A DNA stretch of 64,000 nt from Misgurnus anguillicaudatus (taxonomy: Eukaryota; Chordata; Actinopteri; Cypriniformes; Cobitidae): NCBI RefSeq assembly GCF_027580225.2, contig NC_073351.2:2023001-2087000 (forward strand). Direction: 5' to 3'. Of this stretch, positions 1-10,800 are shown piece after piece; position 1 is the first letter of the stretch, and every line of letters starts with the position of its first letter. The notes under the pieces were generated by a model, which worked only from the letters and a program-made list of their open reading frames with translations, made no database searches and was not told where the DNA came from. The position numbers and the translations under genes were made by a program.

Positions 1-270
1 TCAAATTTAAGATAGAGTTCTGGACCTAACATTCAGTGCCTCCAAGCAAAATGTATTCCTGTAAGTTTCAATTTAAGAAAGATTCCTGGACATAAAATTA
101 GCAAATAATACAGCAGATGCCAACAGTGTCTTTGGGTTTTGAAAGAAGCAAACAAATCTTCTTTAGATCTGATAGTTTTCATGTATTTTTGGTTTTGACT
201 CTGACTCTACCAGCCAGCCAACTGTCTGAGCATAGGCAGCAATACAGATGTTGTCAGCCCAGCTTCAACT

Positions 271-345
271 CATTCTCTGTAGTCTAGTGGTTAGAGCACT
301 GATTCTCCCATAGAGCCCCAGGCCCCAGGTTCAAGTCTCACAAGG
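271..345 (+). pseudogene. B-type tRNA-derived element (representative of about 60)
   Basis: The A box TAGTCTAGTGG (280-290) is perfect and the B box GGTTCAAGTCT (328-338) fits GWTCRANNC. Spacing is 48 bp, four more than in A units because the anticodon region is replaced by CCCATAGAGCCCCAGGCCCC. In a sub-variant the middle reads CCTAGGCCCAAGG. In three copies (near 19.69, 41.76 and 60.23 kb) the B box begins AGTTC rather than GGTTC. The A box lies 266 bp after the AGAGTTCTGG start of each B unit, so B-type elements fall about 537 bp after each A-type one. The cloverleaf is not foldable in standard form, so I call it a tRNA-derived remnant with preserved promoter boxes. Confidence 0.75.
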
Positions 346-349
346 TTTA

Positions 350-365
350 AGTGGAGTTCTCCACT
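350..365. repeat. Palindrome after B-type tRNA-like element
   Basis: AGTGGAG and CTCCACT are perfect 7-base inverted arms separated by TT. The equivalent in A units (about 890-905) reads AGTGGAGCTCTCTACT, with one G-T pair in the stem. Present in almost every B unit; the TAGGGCAC sub-variant (GTGTAGTTC) has one arm mutated. Confidence 0.7.
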
Positions 366-366
366 G

Positions 367-382
367 ACAAGTAGTCACTTGT
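367..382. repeat. Second hairpin, B-type only
   Basis: ACAAGT and ACTTGT are perfect 6-base inverted arms around AGTC, starting one base after the preceding palindrome. A units have ACTTCT in the right arm, which breaks the stem. B units with TAGTTACTTG or TAGTCAGTTG change the loop or arm. Together the two hairpins would form a compact 3' structure in any RNA read from the tRNA-like promoter. Confidence 0.6.
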
Positions 383-540
383 TTAGCTCTGATAGAGTTT
401 GTGGGCAGCTTATAGCCTGCCTATTCTATTTTGCCTTCCCAAATCCAGTAGGTTGTTCATTTTATTACTGTTCCTATGTTTCATGAAGCAGTCTTCATAG
501 CTGATGTGGGATTAAGATTTTTGCTGGACATTTGAGATAA

Positions 541-636
541 AATTTAAGATAGAGTTCTGGACATAAAATTCAGGGCTTTCAAGCTAAATGTATTCCTGTA
601 AGTTTCAATTTAAGAAAGAGTCCTGGACATAAAATT
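541..636 (+). repeat. Internal direct repeat, 30-bp motif 66 bp apart
   Basis: The 30 bases at 541-570 (from AATTTAAGATAGAGTTC to ACATAAAATT) recur at 607-636 with two mismatches, an offset of 66 bp. A looser third relative (CTGGACATTTGAGATAAAATTT, starting near 524) lies 33 bp before the first. This occurs in every A unit; in B units the first copy is altered to GGACCTAACATTC. The monomer may therefore have grown partly from shorter 33/66-bp repeats. Confidence 0.7.
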
Positions 637-823
637 AGCAAATAATACAACAGATGCCAACAGTATCTTTGGGGTTTGAAAGAAGCAAACAAATCTTCTT
701 TAGATCTGATAGTTTCATGTATTTTTGGTTTTGAATCTGACTGTACCAGCCAGCCAACTGTCTGAGCATAGGCAGCAATACACAGGACCAGGTTCTGTCA
801 GCCCTGCTCCAACTCATCCTCTG

Positions 824-834
824 TAGTCTAGTGG
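824..834 (+). promoter_or_regulatory. Pol III A box, representative
   Basis: TAGTCTAGTGG matches the TRGYNNARNNG consensus at all fixed positions and is unchanged in nearly all units of both families. Exceptions are the A units at about 20,197 and 42,259, which read TAGTCTATTGG and break the R position. In a tRNA gene this box together with the B box recruits TFIIIC. Confidence 0.75.
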
Positions 835-867
835 TTAGAGCACTGATTCTCACATGTGGGAGACCCA

Positions 868-878
868 GGTTCAAGTCC
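868..878 (+). promoter_or_regulatory. Pol III B box, representative
   Basis: GGTTCAAGTCC matches the core GWTCRANNC; compared with the strongest B box (GGTTCGANTCC) it has A for G at position 6. That G-to-A change is what loss of a methylated CpG would give, which fits the CpG depletion of the array. The sequence is almost invariant across A units; the unit at about 12,124 has TGTTCAAGTCC. Confidence 0.7.
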
Positions 879-968
879 CCCAATGTTTAAGTGGAGCTCT
901 CTACTGACAAGTAGTCACTTCTTTAACTCTGATAGAGTTTGTGGGCAGCTTATAGCCTGCATATTCTA

Positions 969-972
969 TTTT
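969..972 (+). terminator. Possible Pol III T-run, representative
   Basis: TTTT in CTATTTTGCC is the first run of four T downstream of the tRNA-like element, about 90 bp after the B box. Initiation about 10-20 bp before the A box would give an RNA near 160 nt. Some A units have a stronger T5 here (ATCTTTTTGCC, for example near 2,580 and 3,650). One B sub-variant loses it (CTATATTGCC, for example near 10,115, 38,100 and 45,090) and would read on to the TTTT of CATTTTATTAC. Transcription is not shown. Confidence 0.4.
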
Positions 973-1090
973 GCCTTCCCAAATCCAGTAGTTTGTTCAT
1001 TTTATTACTGCTCCTATGTCTCCTGAAGCAGTCTTCATAGCTGATGTGGGCTTAAGATTTCTGCTGGACATTTAAGATCAAATTTAAGAT

Positions 1091-1627
1091 AGAGTTCTGG
1101 ACCTAACATTCAGTGCCTCCAAGCAAAATGTATTCCTGTTAGTTTCAATTTAAGAAAGATTCCTGGACATAAAATTAGCAAATAATACAGCAGATGCCAA
1201 CAGCGTCTTTGGGTTTTGAAAGAAGCAAACAAATTTTCTTTAGATCTGATAGTGTTCATGTATTTTTGGTTTTGACTCTGACTCTACCAGCCAGCCAACT
1301 GTCTGAGCATAGGCAGCAATACAGATTTTGTCAGCCCAGATTCAACTCATCATCTGTAGTCTAGTGGTTAGGGCACTGATTCTCCCATAGAGCCCCAGGC
1401 CCCAGGTTCAAGTCTCACAAGGTTTAAGTGTAGTTCTCCACTGACAAGTAGTCACTTGTTTAGCTCTAATAGAGTTTGTGGGCAGCTTATAGCCTGCATA
1501 TTCTATTTTGCCTTCCCAAATCCAGTAGTTTGTTCATTTTATTACTGCTCCTATGTCTCCTTAAGCAGTCTTCATAGCTGATGTGGGCTTAAGATTTCTG
1601 CTGGACATTTAAGATCAAATTTAAGAT
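1091..1627 (+). repeat. Representative B-type monomer
   Basis: A typical B unit, collinear with A but with its own signature: CTAACATTCAGTGCC near the start, ACAGATTTTGTCAGCCCAG before the tRNA-like part, and CCCATAGAGCCCCAGGCC in place of the A-type anticodon-arm region. This copy belongs to a sub-variant with AGCGTC (a CpG), TAGGGCAC in place of TAGAGCAC, and GTGTAGTTC in place of GTGGAGTTC. The same sub-variant recurs near 3.8 kb and 22.6 kb. Other B sub-variants carry CTATATTGCC with GTCCCTCTGTCTC (for example near 10.1 and 15.0 kb), GATGCCACAG with one base missing (near 7.65 and 20.57 kb), or AACTCTCTGAG (near 12.6 kb). Confidence 0.95.
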
Positions 1628-2164
1628 AGAGTTCTGGACCTAACATTCAGTGCCTCCAAGCAAAATGTATTCCTGTAAGTTTCAATTTAAGAAAGATTCC
1701 TGGACATAAAATTAGCAAATAATACAGCAGATGCCAACAGTGTCTTTGGGTTTTGAAAGAAGCAAACAAATCTTCTTTAGATCTGATAGTTTTCATGTAT
1801 TTTTGGTTTTGACTCTGACTCTACCAGCCAGCCAACTGTCTGAGCATAGGCAGCAATACAGATGTTGTCAGCCCAGCTTCAACTCATTCTCTGTAGTCTA
1901 GTGGTTAGAGCACTGATTCTCCCATAGAGCCCCAGGCCCCAGGTTCAAGTCTCACAAGGTTTAAGTGGAGTTCTCCACTGACAAGTAGTCACTTGTTTAG
2001 CTCTGATAGAGTTTGTGGGCAGCTTATAGCCTGCCTATTCTATTTTGCCTTCCCAAATCCAGTAGGTTGTTCATTTTATTACTGTTCCTATGTTTCATGA
2101 AGCAGTCTTCATAGCTGATGTGGGATTAAGATTTTTGCTGGACATTTGAGATAAAATTTAAGAT
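1091..2164 (+). repeat. B-B adjacency 1
   Basis: Two B monomers follow each other (starts 1,091 and 1,628) without an intervening A, breaking the dimer register. The first is the AGCGTC/TAGGGCAC variant. The first B ends with the A-like tail (CTCCTTAAGCAG, TTTCTGCTGG), so the exchange probably fell late in that unit. Confidence 0.9.
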
Positions 2165-3778
2165 AGAGTTCTGGACATAAAATTCAGGGCTTTCAATCAA
2201 AATGTATTCCTGTAAGTTTCAATTTAAGAAAGAGTCCTGGACATAAATTTAGCAAATAATACAACAGATGCCAACAGTATCTTTGGGGTTTGAAAGAAGC
2301 AAACAAATCTTCTTTAGATCTGATAGTTTCATGTATTTTTGGTTTTGAATCTGACTGTACCAGCCAGCCAACTGTCTGAGCATAGGCAGCAATACACAGG
2401 ACCAGGTTCTGTCAGCCCTGCTCCAACTCATCCTCTGTAGTCTAGTGGTTAGAGCACTGATTCTCACATGTGGGAGACCCAGGTTCAAGTCCCCCAATGT
2501 TTAAGTGGAGCTCTCTACTGACAAGTAGTAACTTCTTTAACTCTGATAGAGTTTGTGGCCAGCTTATAGCCTGCATAATCTTTTTGCCTTCCCAAATCCA
2601 GTAGTTTGTTCATTTTATTACTGCTCCTATGTCTCCTGAAGCAGTCTTCATAGCTGATGTGGGCTTAAGATTTTTGCTGGACATTTGAGATAAAATTTAA
2701 GATAGAGTTCTGGACCTAACATTCAGTGCCTCCAAGCAAAATGTATTCCTGTAAGTTTCAATTTAAGAAAGATTCCTGGACATAAAATTAGCAAATTATA
2801 CAGCAGATGCCAACAGCGTCTTTGGGTTTTGAAAGAAGCAAACAAATTATCTTTAGATCTTTAGTGTTCATGTATTTTTGGTTTTGACTCTGACTCTACC
2901 AGCCAGCCAACTCTCTGAGCATAGGCAGCAATACAGATTTTGTCAGCCCAGTTTCAACTCATCCTCTGTAGTCTAGTGGTTAGAGCACTGATTCTCCCAT
3001 AGAGCCCTAGGCCCAAGGTTCAAGTCTCACAAGGTTTAAGTGGAGTTCTCCACTGACAAGTAGTCACTTGTTTAGCTCTGATAGAGTTTGTGGGCAGCTT
3101 ATAGCCTGCATATTCTATTTTGCCTTTCCAAATCCAGTAGGTTGTTCATTTTATTACTGTTCCTATGTTTCATGAAGCAGTCTTCATAGCTGATGTGGGC
3201 TTAAGATTTTTGCTGGACATTTGAGATAAAATTTAAGATAGAGTTCTGGACATAAAATTCAGGGCTTTCAAGCAAAATGTATTCCTGTAAGTTTCAATTT
3301 AAGAAAGAGTCCTGGACATAAAATTAGCAAATAATACAACAGATGCCAACAGTATCTTTGGGGTTTGAAAGAAGCAAACAAATCTTCTTTAGATCTGATA
3401 GTTTCATGTATTTTTGGTTTTGAATCTGACTGTACCAGCCAGTCAACTGTCTGAGCATAGGCAGCAATACACAGGACCAGGTTCTGTCAGCCCTGCTCCA
3501 ACTCATCCTCTGTAGTCTAGTGGTTAGAGCACTGGTTCTCACATGTGGGAGACCCAGGTTCAAGTCCCCCAATGTTTAAGTGGAGCTCTCTACTGACAAG
3601 TAGCAACTTCTTTAACTCTGATAGAGTTTGTGGCCAGCTTATAGCCTGCATAATCTTTTTGCCTTCCCAAATCCAGTAGTTTGTTCATTTTATTACTGCT
3701 CCTATGTCTCCTGAAGCAGTCTTCATAGCTGATGTGGGCTTAAGATTTTTGCTGGACATTTGAGATAAAATTTAAGAT

Positions 3779-4852
3779 AGAGTTCTGGACCTAACATTCA
3801 GTGCCTCCAAGCAAAATGTATTCCTGTTAGTTTCAATTTAAGAAAGATTCCTGGACATAAAATTAGCAAATTATACAGCAGATGCCAACAGCGTCTTTGG
3901 GTTTTGAAAGAAGCAAACAAATTTTCTTTAGATCTGATAGTGTTCATGTATTTTTGGTTTTGACTCTGACTCTACCAGCCAGCCAACTGTCTGAGCATAG
4001 GCAGCAATACAGATTTTGTCAGCCCAGATTCAACTCATCATCTGTAGTCTAGTGGTTAGGGCACTGATTCTCCCATAGAGCCCCAGGCCCCAGGTTCAAG
4101 TCTCACAAGGTTTAAGTGTAGTTCTCCACTGACAAGTAGTCACTTGTTTAGCTCTAATAGAGTTTGTGGGCAGCTTATAGCCTGCATATTCTATTTTGCC
4201 TTCCCAAATCCAGTAGTTTGTTCATTTTATTACTGCTCCTATGTCTCCTTAAGCAGTCTTCATAGCTGATGTGGGCTTAAGATTTCTGCTGGACATTTAA
4301 GATCAAATTTAAGATAGAGTTCTGGACCTAACATTCAGTGCCTCCAAGCAAAATGTATTCCTGTAAGTTTCAATTTAAGAAAGATTCCTGGACATAAAAT
4401 TAGCAAATAATACAGCAGATGCCAACAGTGTCTTTGGGTTTTGAAAGAAGCAAACAAATCTTCTTTAGATCTGATAGTTTTCATGTATTTTTGGTTTTGA
4501 CTCTGACTCTACCAGCCAGCCAACTGTCTGAGCATAGGCAGCAATACAGATGTTGTCAGCCCAGCTTCAACTCATTCTCTGTAGTCTAGTGGTTAGAGCA
4601 CTGATTCTCCCATAGAGCCCCAGGCCCCAGGTTCAAGTCTCACAAGGTTTAAGTGGAGTTCTCCACTGACAAGTAGTCACTTGTTTAGCTCTGATAGAGT
4701 TTGTGGGCAGCTTATAGCCTGCCTACTCTATTTTGCCTTCCCAAATCCAGTAGGTTGTTCATTTTATTACTGTTCCTATGTTTCATGAAGCAGTCTTCAT
4801 AGCTGATGTGGGCTTAAGATTTTTGCTGGACATTTGAGATAAAATTTAAGAT
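3779..4852 (+). repeat. B-B adjacency 2
   Basis: B monomers start at 3,779 and 4,316. They match the pair at 1,091-2,164, including the A-like 3' tail of the first unit with CTCCTTAAGCAG, so this is a copy of the same event. It is copied again at 22,615. Confidence 0.9.
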
Positions 4853-7800
4853 AGAGTTCTGGACATAAAATTCAGGGCTTTCAAGCTAAATGTATTCCTG
4901 TAAGTTTCAATTTAAGAAAGAGTCCTGGACATAAAATTAGCAAATAATACAACAGATGCCAACAGTATCTTTGGGGTTTGAAAGAAGCAAACAAATCTTC
5001 TTTAGATCTGATAGTTTCATGTATTTTTGGTTTTGAATCTGACTGTACCAGCCAGCCAACTGTCTGAGCATAGGCAGCAATACACAGGACCAGGTTCTGT
5101 CAGCCCTGCTCCAACTCATCCTCTGTAGTCTAGTGGTTAGAGCACTGATTCTCACATGTGGGAGACCCAGGTTCAAGTCCCCCAATGTTTAAGTGGAGCT
5201 CTCTACTGACAAGTAGTCACTTCTTTAACTCTGATAGAGTTTGTGGGCAGCTTATAGCCTGCATATTCTATTTTGCCTTCCCAAATCCAGTAGTTTGTTC
5301 ATTTTATTACTGCTCCTATGTCTCCTGAAGCAGTCTTCATAGCTGATGTGGGCTTAAGATTTCTGCTGGACATTTAAGATCAAATTTAAGATAGAGTTCT
5401 GGACCTAACATTCAGTGCCTCCAAGCAAAATGTATTCCTGTAAGTTTCAATTTAAGAAAGATTCCTGGTCATAAAATTAGCAAATAATACAGCAGATGCC
5501 AACAGTGTCTTTGGGTTTTGAAAGAAGCAAACAAATCTTCTTTAGATCTGATAGTGTTCATGTATTTTTGGTTTTGACTCTGACTCTACCAGCCAGCCAA
5601 CTGTCTGAGCATAGGCAGCAATACAGATTTTGTCAGCCCAGCTTCAACTCATCCTCTGTAGTCTAGTGGTTAGAGCACTGATTCTCCCATAGAGCCCCAG
5701 GCCCCAGGTTCAAGTCTCACAAGGTTTAAGTGGAGTTCTCCACTAACAAGTAGTCACTTGTTTAGCTCTAATAGAGTTTGTGGGCAGCTTATAGCCTGCA
5801 TATTCTATTTTGCCTTCCCAAATCCAGTAGGTTGTTCATTTTATTACTGTTCCTATGTTTCATGAAGCAGTCTTCATAGCTGATGTGGGCTTAAGATTTC
5901 TGCTGGACATTTGAGATAAAATTTAAGATAGAGTTCTGGACATAAAATTCAGGGCTTTCAATCAAAATGTATTCCTGTAAGTTTCAATTTAAGAAAGAGT
6001 CCTGGACATAGAATTAGCAAATAATACAACAGATGCCAACAGTATCTTTGGGGTTTGAAAGAAGCAAACAAATCTTCTTTAGATCTGATAGTTTCATGTA
6101 TTTTTGGTTTTGAATCTGACTGTACCAGCCAGCCAACTGTCTGAGCATAGGCAGCAATACACAGGACCAGGTTCTGTCAGCCCTGCTCCAACTCATCCTC
6201 TGTAGTCTAGTGGTTAGAGCACTGATTCTCACATGTGGGAGACCCAGGTTCAAGTACCCCAATGTTTAAGTGGAGCTCTCTACTGACAAGTAGTCACTTC
6301 TTTAACTCTGATAGAGTTTGTGGCCAGCTTATAGCCTGCATAATCTTTTTGCTTTCCCAAATCCAGTAGTTTGTTCATTTTATTACTGCTCCTATGTCTC
6401 CTGAAGCAGTCTTCATAGCTGATGTGGGCTTAAGATTTCTGCTGGACATTTAAGATCAAATTTAAGATAGAGTTCTGGACCTAACATTCAGTGCCTCCAA
6501 GCAAAATGTATTCCTGTAAGTTTCAATTTAAGAAAGATTCCTGGACATAAAATTAGCAAATAATACAGCAGATGCCAACAGTGTCTTTGGGTTTTGAAAG
6601 AAGCAAACAAATCTTCTTTAGATCTGATAGTGTTCATGTATTTTTGGTTTTGACTCTGACTCTACCAGCCAGCCAACTGTCTGAGCATAGGCAGCAATAC
6701 AGATGTTGTCAGCCCAGTTTCAACTCATCCTCTGTAGTCTAGTGGTTAGAGCACTGATTCTCCCATAGAGCCCTAGGCCCAAGGTTCAAGTCTCACAAGG
6801 TTTAAGTGGAGTTCTCCACTGACAAGTAGTCAGTTGTTTAGCTCTGATAGAGTTTGTGGGCAGCTTATAGCCTGCATATTCTATTTTGCTTTCCCAAATC
6901 CAGTAGGTTGTTCATTTTATTACTGTTCCTATGTTTCATGAAGCAGTCTTCATAGCTGATGTGGGCTTAAGATTTTTGCTGGACATTTGAGATAAAATTT
7001 AAAATAGAGTTCTGGACATAAAATTCAGGGCTTTCAAGCAAAATGTATTCCTGTAAGTTTCAATTTAAGAAAGAGTCCTGGACATAAAATTAGCAAATAA
7101 TACAGCAGATGCCAACAGTATCTTTGGGGTTTGAAAGAAGCAAACAAATCTTCTTTAGATCTGATAGTTTCATGTTTTTTTGGTTTTGAATCTGACTGTA
7201 CCAGCCAGCCAACTGTCTGAGCATAGGCAGCAATACACAGGACCAGGTTCTGTCAGCCCTGCTCCAACTCATTCTCTGTAGTCTAGTGGTTAGAGCACTG
7301 ATTCTCACATGTGGGAGACCCAGGTTCAAGTCCCCCAATGTTTATGTTGAGCTCTCTACTGACAAGTAGTCACTTCTTTAACTCTGATAGAGTTTGTGGG
7401 CAGCTTATAGCCTGCATAATCTTTTTGCCTTCCCAAATCCAGTAGTTTGTTCATTTTATTACTGCTCCTATGTCTCCTGAAGCAGTCTTCATAGCTGATG
7501 TGGGCTTAAGATTTCTGCTGGACATTTAAGATCAAATTTAAGATAGAGTTCTGGACCTAACATTCAGTGCCTCCAAGCAAAATGTATTCCTGTAAGTTTC
7601 AATTTAAGAAAGATTCCTGGACATAAAATTAGCAAATAATACAGCAGATGCCACAGTGTCTTTGGGTTTTGAAAGAAGCAAACAAATCTTCTTTAGATCT
7701 GATAGTTTTTATGTATTTTTGGTTTTGACTCTGACTGTACCAGCCAGCCAACTGTCTGAGCATAGGCAGCAATACAGATTTTGTCAGCCCAGTTTCAACT

Positions 7801-10800
7801 CATCCTCTGTAGTCTAGTGGTTAGAGCACTGATTCTCCCATAGAGCCCCAGGCCCCAGGTTCAAGTCTCACAAGGTTTAAGTGGAGTTCTCCACTGACAA
7901 GTAGTCACTTGTTTAGCTCTGATAGAGTTTGTGGGCAGCTTATAGCCTGCATATTCTATTTTGCCTTCCCAAATCCAGTAGGTTGTTCATTTTATTACTG
8001 TTCCTATGTTTCATGAAGCAGTCTTCATAGCTGATGTGGGCTTAAGATTTTTGCTGGACATTTGAGATAAAATTTAAGATAGAGTTCTGGACATAAAATT
8101 CAGGGCTTTCAAGCAAAATGTATTCCTGTAAGTTTCAATTTAAGAAAGAGTCCTGGACATAAAATTAGCAAATAATACAACAGATGCCAACAGTATCTTT
8201 GGGGTTTGAAAGAAGCAAACAAATCTTCTTTAGATCTGATAGTTTCATGTATTTTTGGTTTTGAATCTGACTGTACCAGCCAGCCAACTGTCTGAGCATA
8301 GGCAGCTATACACAGGACCAGGTTCTGTCAGCCCTGCTCCAACTCATCCTCTGTAGTCTAGTGGTTAGAGCACTGATTCTCACATGTGGGAGACCCAGGT
8401 TCAAGTCCCCCAATGTTTAAGTGGAGCTCTCTACTGACAAGTAGTCACTTCTTTAACTCTGATAGAGTTTGTGGGCAGCTTATAGCCTGCATATTCTATT
8501 TTGCCTTCCCAAATCCAGTAGTTTGTTCATTTTATTACTGCTCCTATGTCTCCTGAAGCAGTCTTCATAGCTGATGTGGGCTTAAGATTTCTGCTGGACA
8601 TTTAAGATCAAATTTAAGATAGAGTTCTGGACCTAACATTCAGTGCCTCCAAGCAAAATGTATTCCTGTAAGTTTCAATTTAAGAAAGATTCCTGGTCAT
8701 AAAATTAGCAAATAATACAGCAGATGCCAACAGTGTCTTTGGGTTTTGAAAGAAGCAAACAAATCTTCTTTAGATCTGATAGTGTTCATGTATTTTTGGT
8801 TTTGACTCTGACTCTACCAGCCAGCCAACTGTCTGAGCATAGGCAGCAATACAGATTTTGTCAGCCCAGCTTCAACTCATCCTCTGTAGTCTAGTGGTTA
8901 GAGCACTGATTCTCCCATAAAGCCCCAGGCCCCAGGTTCAAGTCTCACAAGGTTTAAGTGGAGTTCTCCACTAACAAGTAGTCACTTGTTTAGCTCTAAT
9001 AGAGTTTGTGGGCAGCTTATAGCCTGCATATTCTATTTTGCCTTCCCAAATCCAGTAGGTTGTTCATTTTATTACTGTTCCTATGTTTCATGAAGCAGTC
9101 TTCATAGCTGATGTGGGCTTAAGATTTTTGCTGGACATTTGAGATAAAATTTAAGATAGAGTTCTGGACATAAAATTCAGGGCTTTCAAGCAAAATGTAT
9201 TCCTGTAAGTTTCAATTTAAAAAAGAGTCCTGGACATAAAATTAGCAAATAATACAGCAGATGCCAACAGTATCTTTGGGGTTTGAAAGAAGCAAACAAA
9301 TCTTCTTTAGATCTGAGAGTTTCATGTATTTTTGGTTTTGAATCTGACTGTACCAGCCAGCCAACTGTCTGAGCATAGGCAGCAATACACAGGACCAGGT
9401 TCTGTCAGCCCTGCTCCAACTCATCCTGTGTAGTCTAGTGGTTAGAGCACTGATTCTCACATGTGGGAGACCCAGGTTCAAGTCCCCCAATGTTTAAGTG
9501 GAGCTCTCTACTGACAAGTAGTCACTTCTTTAACTCTGATAGAGTTTATGGGCAGCTTATAGCCTGCATATTCTATTTTGCCTTCCCAAATCCAGTAGTT
9601 TGTTAATTTTATTACTGCTCCTATGTCTCCTGAAGCAGTCTTCATAGCTGATGTGGGCTTAAGATTTCTGCTGGACATTTAAGATCAAATTTAAGATAGA
9701 GTTCTGGACCTAACATTCAGTGCCTCCAAGCAAAATGTATTCCTGTAAGTTTCAATTTAAGAAAGATTCCTGGACATAAAATTAGCAAATAATACAGGAG
9801 ATGCCAACAGTGTCTTTGGGTTTTGAAAGAAGCAAACAAATCTTCTTTAGATCTGATAGTTTTCATGTATTTTTGGTTTTGACTCTGACTCTACCAGCCA
9901 GCCAACTGTCTGAGCATAGGCAGCAATACAGATTTTGTCAGCCCAGCTTCAACTCATCCTCTGTAGTCTAGTGGTTAGAGCACTGATTCTCCCATAGAGC
10001 CCCAGGCCCCAGGTTCAAGTCTCACAAGGTTTAAGTGGAGTTCTCCACTGACAAGTAGTTACTTGTTTAGCTCTGATAGAGTTTGTGGGCAGCTTATAGC
10101 CTGCATATTCTATATTGCCTTCCCAAATCCAGTAGGTTGTTCATTTTATTACTGTCCCTCTGTCTCATGAAGCAGTCTTCATAGCTGATGTGGGCTTAAG
10201 ATTTTTGCTGGACATTTGAGATAAAATTTAAGATAGAGTTCTGGACATAAAATTCAGGGCTTTCAAGCAAAATGTATTCCTGTAAGTTTCAATTTAAAAA
10301 AGAGTCCTGGACATAAAATTAGCAAATAATACAGCAGATGCCAACAGTATCTTTGGGGTTTGAAAGAAGCAAACAAATCTTCTTTAGATCTGATAGTTTC
10401 ATGTATTTTTGGTTTTGAATCTGACTGTACCAGCCAGCCAACTGTCTGAGCATAGGCAGCAATACACAGGACCAGGTTCTGTCAGCCCTGCTCCAACTCA
10501 TCCTGTGTAGTCTAGTGGTTAGAGCACTGATTCTCACATGTGGGAGACCCAGGTTCAAGTCCCCCAATGTTTAAGTGGAGCTCTCTACTGACAAGTAGTC
10601 ACTTCTTTAACTCTGATAGAGTTTATGGGCAGCTTATAGCCTGCATATTCTATTTTGCCTTCCCAAATCCAGTAGTTTGTTCATTTTATTACTGCTCCTA
10701 TGTCTCCTGAAGCAGTCTTCATAGCTGATGTGGGCTTAAGATTTCTGCTGGACATTTAAGATCAAATTTAAGATAGAGTTCTGGACCTAACATTCAGTGC

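Larger units (their letters stand above)
815..885 (+). pseudogene. A-type tRNA-derived element (representative of 57)
   Basis: The A box TAGTCTAGTGG (824-834) fits TRGYNNARNNG at every position, and the B box GGTTCAAGTCC (868-878) fits GWTCRANNC. Start-to-start spacing is 44 bp, normal for a tRNA gene. The D-arm text resembles tRNA-Glu and tRNA-Val; the 3' half is closer to tRNA-Pro. The anticodon region lacks a proper 7-base loop and the T stem pairs poorly, so a functional tRNA is unlikely. A boxes of the A-type copies start at 824, 2438, 3513, 5126, 6203, 7279, 8354, 9431, 10508, 11585, 12124, 13201, 14278, 15354, 16430, 17507, 18584, 20197, 21272, 22349, 23962, 25039, 26115, 27190, 28266, 29341, 30418, 31495, 32572, 33111, 34188, 35265, 36341, 37417, 38494, 39570, 40647, 42259, 43334, 44412, 45489, 46565, 47641, 48717, 49794, 50872, 51949, 53027, 54104, 55180, 55719, 58034, 59110, 60724, 61799, 62877 and 63953. 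Confidence 0.8.
551..1090 (+). repeat. Representative A-type monomer
   Basis: A typical A unit. In order it holds a 30-bp motif and its second copy 66 bp later, an AT-rich stretch, the CCAGCCAGCCAACTGTCTGAG segment, an A-specific stretch (ACACAGGACCAGGTTCTG at 780-797), the tRNA-like element with A box 824-834 and B box 868-878, a weak palindrome (about 890-905), a T-run at 969-972, and a tail with GCTGATGTGGGCTTAAG. A differs from B most strongly in the block just before the tRNA-like part and in its anticodon-arm region. Sub-variants useful for tracing units are CTTCAATC versus CTTCAAGC, CATCCTGTGT versus CATCCTCTGT, AAGTACCCC versus AAGTCCCCC, and TTTATGGGC versus TTTGTGGCC. Confidence 0.95.
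1..2816 (+). repeat. Left mosaic segment of the array
   Basis: Unit order is B-A-B-B-A-B (part). The B unit at 14 and the B unit at 1,628 are nearly identical (both have ACAGATGTTGTC, CATTCTCTG and GCCTGCCTATTC) and match the B unit at 4,316. The A unit at 551 shares CAAGCTAAATG with the A unit at 4,853. This segment is thus made of the same variants as 2.8-5.4 kb in a different order, consistent with local duplications of 3 and 5 monomers. Nothing else is seen in it. Confidence 0.8.

Noticed and set aside
635..883. An 82-residue open frame on the minus strand repeated in almost every A unit (beginning GDLNLGLPHVRISALTTRL after the start)
   Set aside because: It begins at TTG, not ATG, in what looks like eukaryotic DNA; the first ATG is about 22 codons in. 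It overlaps the tRNA-like element antisense, has no recognisable domain, and its number only reflects the repeat count. Units near 8.3 and 29.3 kb carry a stop in it and one group is frame-shifted by an extra C, with no sign of selection for coding.
820..885. Functional tRNA gene (Glu, Val or Pro)
   Set aside because: Promoter boxes are good, but no 7-base anticodon loop with a 5-bp stem can be drawn, T-stem pairing fails at several positions and the acceptor ends do not pair. Best read as a tRNA-derived remnant.
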